This document shows, piece by piece, positions 6,220-7,208 of a stretch of 7,208 nt of DNA. Position 1 is the first letter of the stretch, and each line of letters begins with the position of its first letter. Where the stretch lies: NCBI GenBank assembly GCA_017470045.1, contig JAFUFG010000131.1:1-7208 (forward strand), in the 5' to 3' direction. The stretch comes from Bacilli bacterium (GTDB taxonomy: Bacteria > Bacillota_I > Bacilli_A > RF39 > UBA660). The notes below the pieces were generated by a model. It had not been told where the DNA came from. It saw only the letters and a list, made by a program, of their open reading frames with translations, and searched no databases. The translations under genes were made by a program, and so were the position numbers.

Positions 6220-6705
6220 ATGAATAATATTACAATTATTGCGGCGATTGGAAAAAATCGCGAACTTGGTAAAAATAATGATTTAATCTGGCATTTGTCA
6301 GAAGATTTAAAGTTTTTTAAGGAACATACTATTGGCAAAGATATTGTGATGGGAAGTAATACTTTAAAATCTCTTCCTCGAAAATTAAAGGATCGTCATT
6401 ATGTTATTTTAACGAGTCGAAATATGGATGCGGATGAGGATTGGACTGTTGTTCATTCCGTCGATGAATTATTAGAATATATCTCTTCTAAAGAGGAAGA
6501 AGTAATGATTATTGGTGGAGCTTCCATTTATCAACAAATGATGCCTTATGCGAATCGAATGTTACTAACTGAAGTAGATGCGGAAGATAGAGATGCGGAT
6601 GCTTATTTTCCGGATTTTTCAAAAGATGAATGGGATTCTAAAGTTTTGTGTGAACATGATGAAGAAGAGATTTCTTATAAGCATTTAGAATATATAAAAA
6701 AATAA
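6220..6705 (+). CDS. folA: Dihydrofolate reductase
   Basis: Reduces dihydrofolate to tetrahydrofolate with NADPH and so regenerates the cofactor consumed by the thymidylate synthase encoded just upstream. The 161 residues match the normal length. Visible motifs are I-A-A-I-G-K-N (7-13), W24-H-L-S-E-D29-L-K-F-F-K with catalytic acid Asp29, M-G-S-N-T (44-48), Arg59, expected to bind the folate glutamate, I-I-G-G-A-S-I-Y for the NADPH site, and L-L-T-E-V-D-A. Oddities: the common Pro-Trp is Ile23-Trp24, the Pro after H-L is Ser27, and the Arg of the usual M-G-R motif, which helps bind the NADPH 2'-phosphate, is Ser46. The start is one base after the thyA stop, with only a weak AGGT (6209-6212), so translation is probably coupled to thyA. 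A terminator follows immediately. Confidence 0.95.
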   Translation: MNNITIIAAIGKNRELGKNNDLIWHLSEDLKFFKEHTIGKDIVMGSNTLKSLPRKLKDRHYVILTSRNMDADEDWTVVHSVDELLEYISSKEEEVMIIGGASIYQQMMPYANRMLLTEVDAEDRDADAYFPDFSKDEWDSKVLCEHDEEEISYKHLEYIKK

Positions 6706-6726
6706 AAAGACCTTAGGTCTTTTTTT
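6704..6726 (+). terminator. Intrinsic terminator of thyA-folA
   Basis: AAAAAGACC (6704-6712) pairs with GGTCTTTTT (6716-6724) around a TTA loop, with T residues through 6726. The left arm starts inside the folA TAA stop. The A-run on the left arm means it could also act on the opposite strand. Confidence 0.9.
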
Positions 6727-6727
6727 G

Positions 6728-6756
6728 TTGTAAAAGATAGATACAACGATTATAAT
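6728..6756 (+). promoter_or_regulatory. Sigma-A-type promoter for the DUF975-type gene
   Basis: TTGTAA (6728-6733), a 17-base spacer and a perfect TATAAT (6751-6756). It is followed by AGAAGGAG (6763-6770) and the ATG at 6778. This is the best-matching promoter in the window. Confidence 0.75.
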
Positions 6757-6777
6757 TATAGTAGAAGGAGTGGAAAT

Positions 6778-7208
6778 ATGAATAGAGTAGAATTAAAGAA
6801 TTGGGCTAAGGAGAAAATTAAAGGAAATATTTGGAATTTATTACCTGCAATTTTAGTTGCTGGTATTATTACCAATTTATCATTCTCTTATAGTACTACT
6901 GTTGGAGATGTTACTACAAAAACAACTTATTCTTTTGGATTTTTATTCTTTTTCGTTGAAGTTGGATTAGCTTATTTTATGATTAATTTTATTACGGATA
7001 AAGAATATAAATTTAATGATATCTTTGCTTTCTCTAAAGATTTTGGTAAAGATTTATGTGTTTGTATCGTTCGTAACATCTTTATCGCATTATGGGCTTT
7101 ATTATTAATTGTTCCTGGTATTATGAAGGCTTTAGCTTATGCTTTAGTACCAATGCTACTTACAGATGATCAATATAAGAATCTTGGTGTTACAGATATT
7201 CTTAAGAA
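6778..7208 (+). CDS. DUF975-type integral membrane protein, N-terminal 143 residues; 3' end outside window
   Basis: Opens with N-R-V-E-L-K-N-W-A-K-E-K-I-K-G-N, the amphipathic start typical of DUF975 proteins, then hydrophobic segments at about 21-34, 53-72 and 97-112. A later V-P-G-I-M-K-A-L-A-Y-A (112-122) matches the family's conserved P-G-I-x-K-x-Y-A region, followed by polar T-D-D-Q-Y. DUF975 proteins are multi-pass membrane proteins common in Bacillota, with no established biochemical role. The start is supported by AGAAGGAG eight bases upstream and the promoter before it. It runs off the window in frame without a stop. It appears to be a separate transcription unit from thyA-folA. Family assignment is from motif memory, not from a search. 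Confidence 0.8.
   Translation, partial: MNRVELKNWAKEKIKGNIWNLLPAILVAGIITNLSFSYSTTVGDVTTKTTYSFGFLFFFVEVGLAYFMINFITDKEYKFNDIFAFSKDFGKDLCVCIVRNIFIALWALLLIVPGIMKALAYALVPMLLTDDQYKNLGVTDILK

Noticed and set aside
1..7208. Possible genetic code 4 (TGA read as Trp), suggested by no TGA stop at any of seven gene ends
   Set aside because: No gene contains an in-frame TGA, and conserved Trp positions in ThyA and DHFR are all TGG. Seven stops are too few to prove reassignment.
1..7208. Insertion sequences, CRISPR arrays, tRNA or rRNA genes
   Set aside because: No transposase-like frames, spaced direct repeats or cloverleaf and rRNA signatures were seen on either strand.

Overview
The window is a compact, AT-rich stretch with every gene on the + strand. 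Gaps are short, Shine-Dalgarno sites are strong (AGAGGTG, AGGAGG), and the seven visible stop codons are six TAA, one TAG and no TGA. Conserved tryptophans are all TGG, so a TGA=Trp code is not indicated. This, together with the type of DnaK, DnaJ, ThyA and DUF975 proteins, points to a low-GC Bacillota (Bacilli or a related, possibly uncultured lineage). That placement is inference. No gap exceeds about 85 bases, so there is no long gene-free region.

Region 1 (1-2280) is the end of the core chaperone operon. It holds the last 345 codons of dnaK and a complete dnaJ, separated by a 56-base gap with a perfect 9-bp hairpin that lacks a U-tract. An intrinsic terminator overlapping the dnaJ stop ends the unit.

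Region 2 (about 2281-5304) is an envelope or surface cassette of unassigned function. First comes a self-contained gene for a 69-residue small membrane protein or lipoprotein, with its own promoter and terminator. A second promoter then drives a 757-residue protein with a type IV prepilin signal, three 73-74-residue four-cysteine Ig-like repeats and a Cys/His-rich C-terminal cap. Its stop lies in the Shine-Dalgarno region of a 134-residue single-pass membrane protein, so the two are probably made together. This is the most unusual part of the window. No pilus ATPase, platform protein or prepilin peptidase gene lies within it, so a complete secretion system cannot be claimed.

Region 3 (5305-6726) is a thyA-folA pair read from an extended -10 promoter. 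Thymidylate synthase uses methylenetetrahydrofolate to make dTMP and releases dihydrofolate, which dihydrofolate reductase recycles. The genes are one base apart and end at a strong terminator. Both enzymes carry substitutions at positions usually conserved.

Region 4 (6727-7208) has a good sigma-A-type promoter (TTGTAA, 17 bases, TATAAT) and the first 143 codons of a DUF975-type integral membrane protein that runs off the end.
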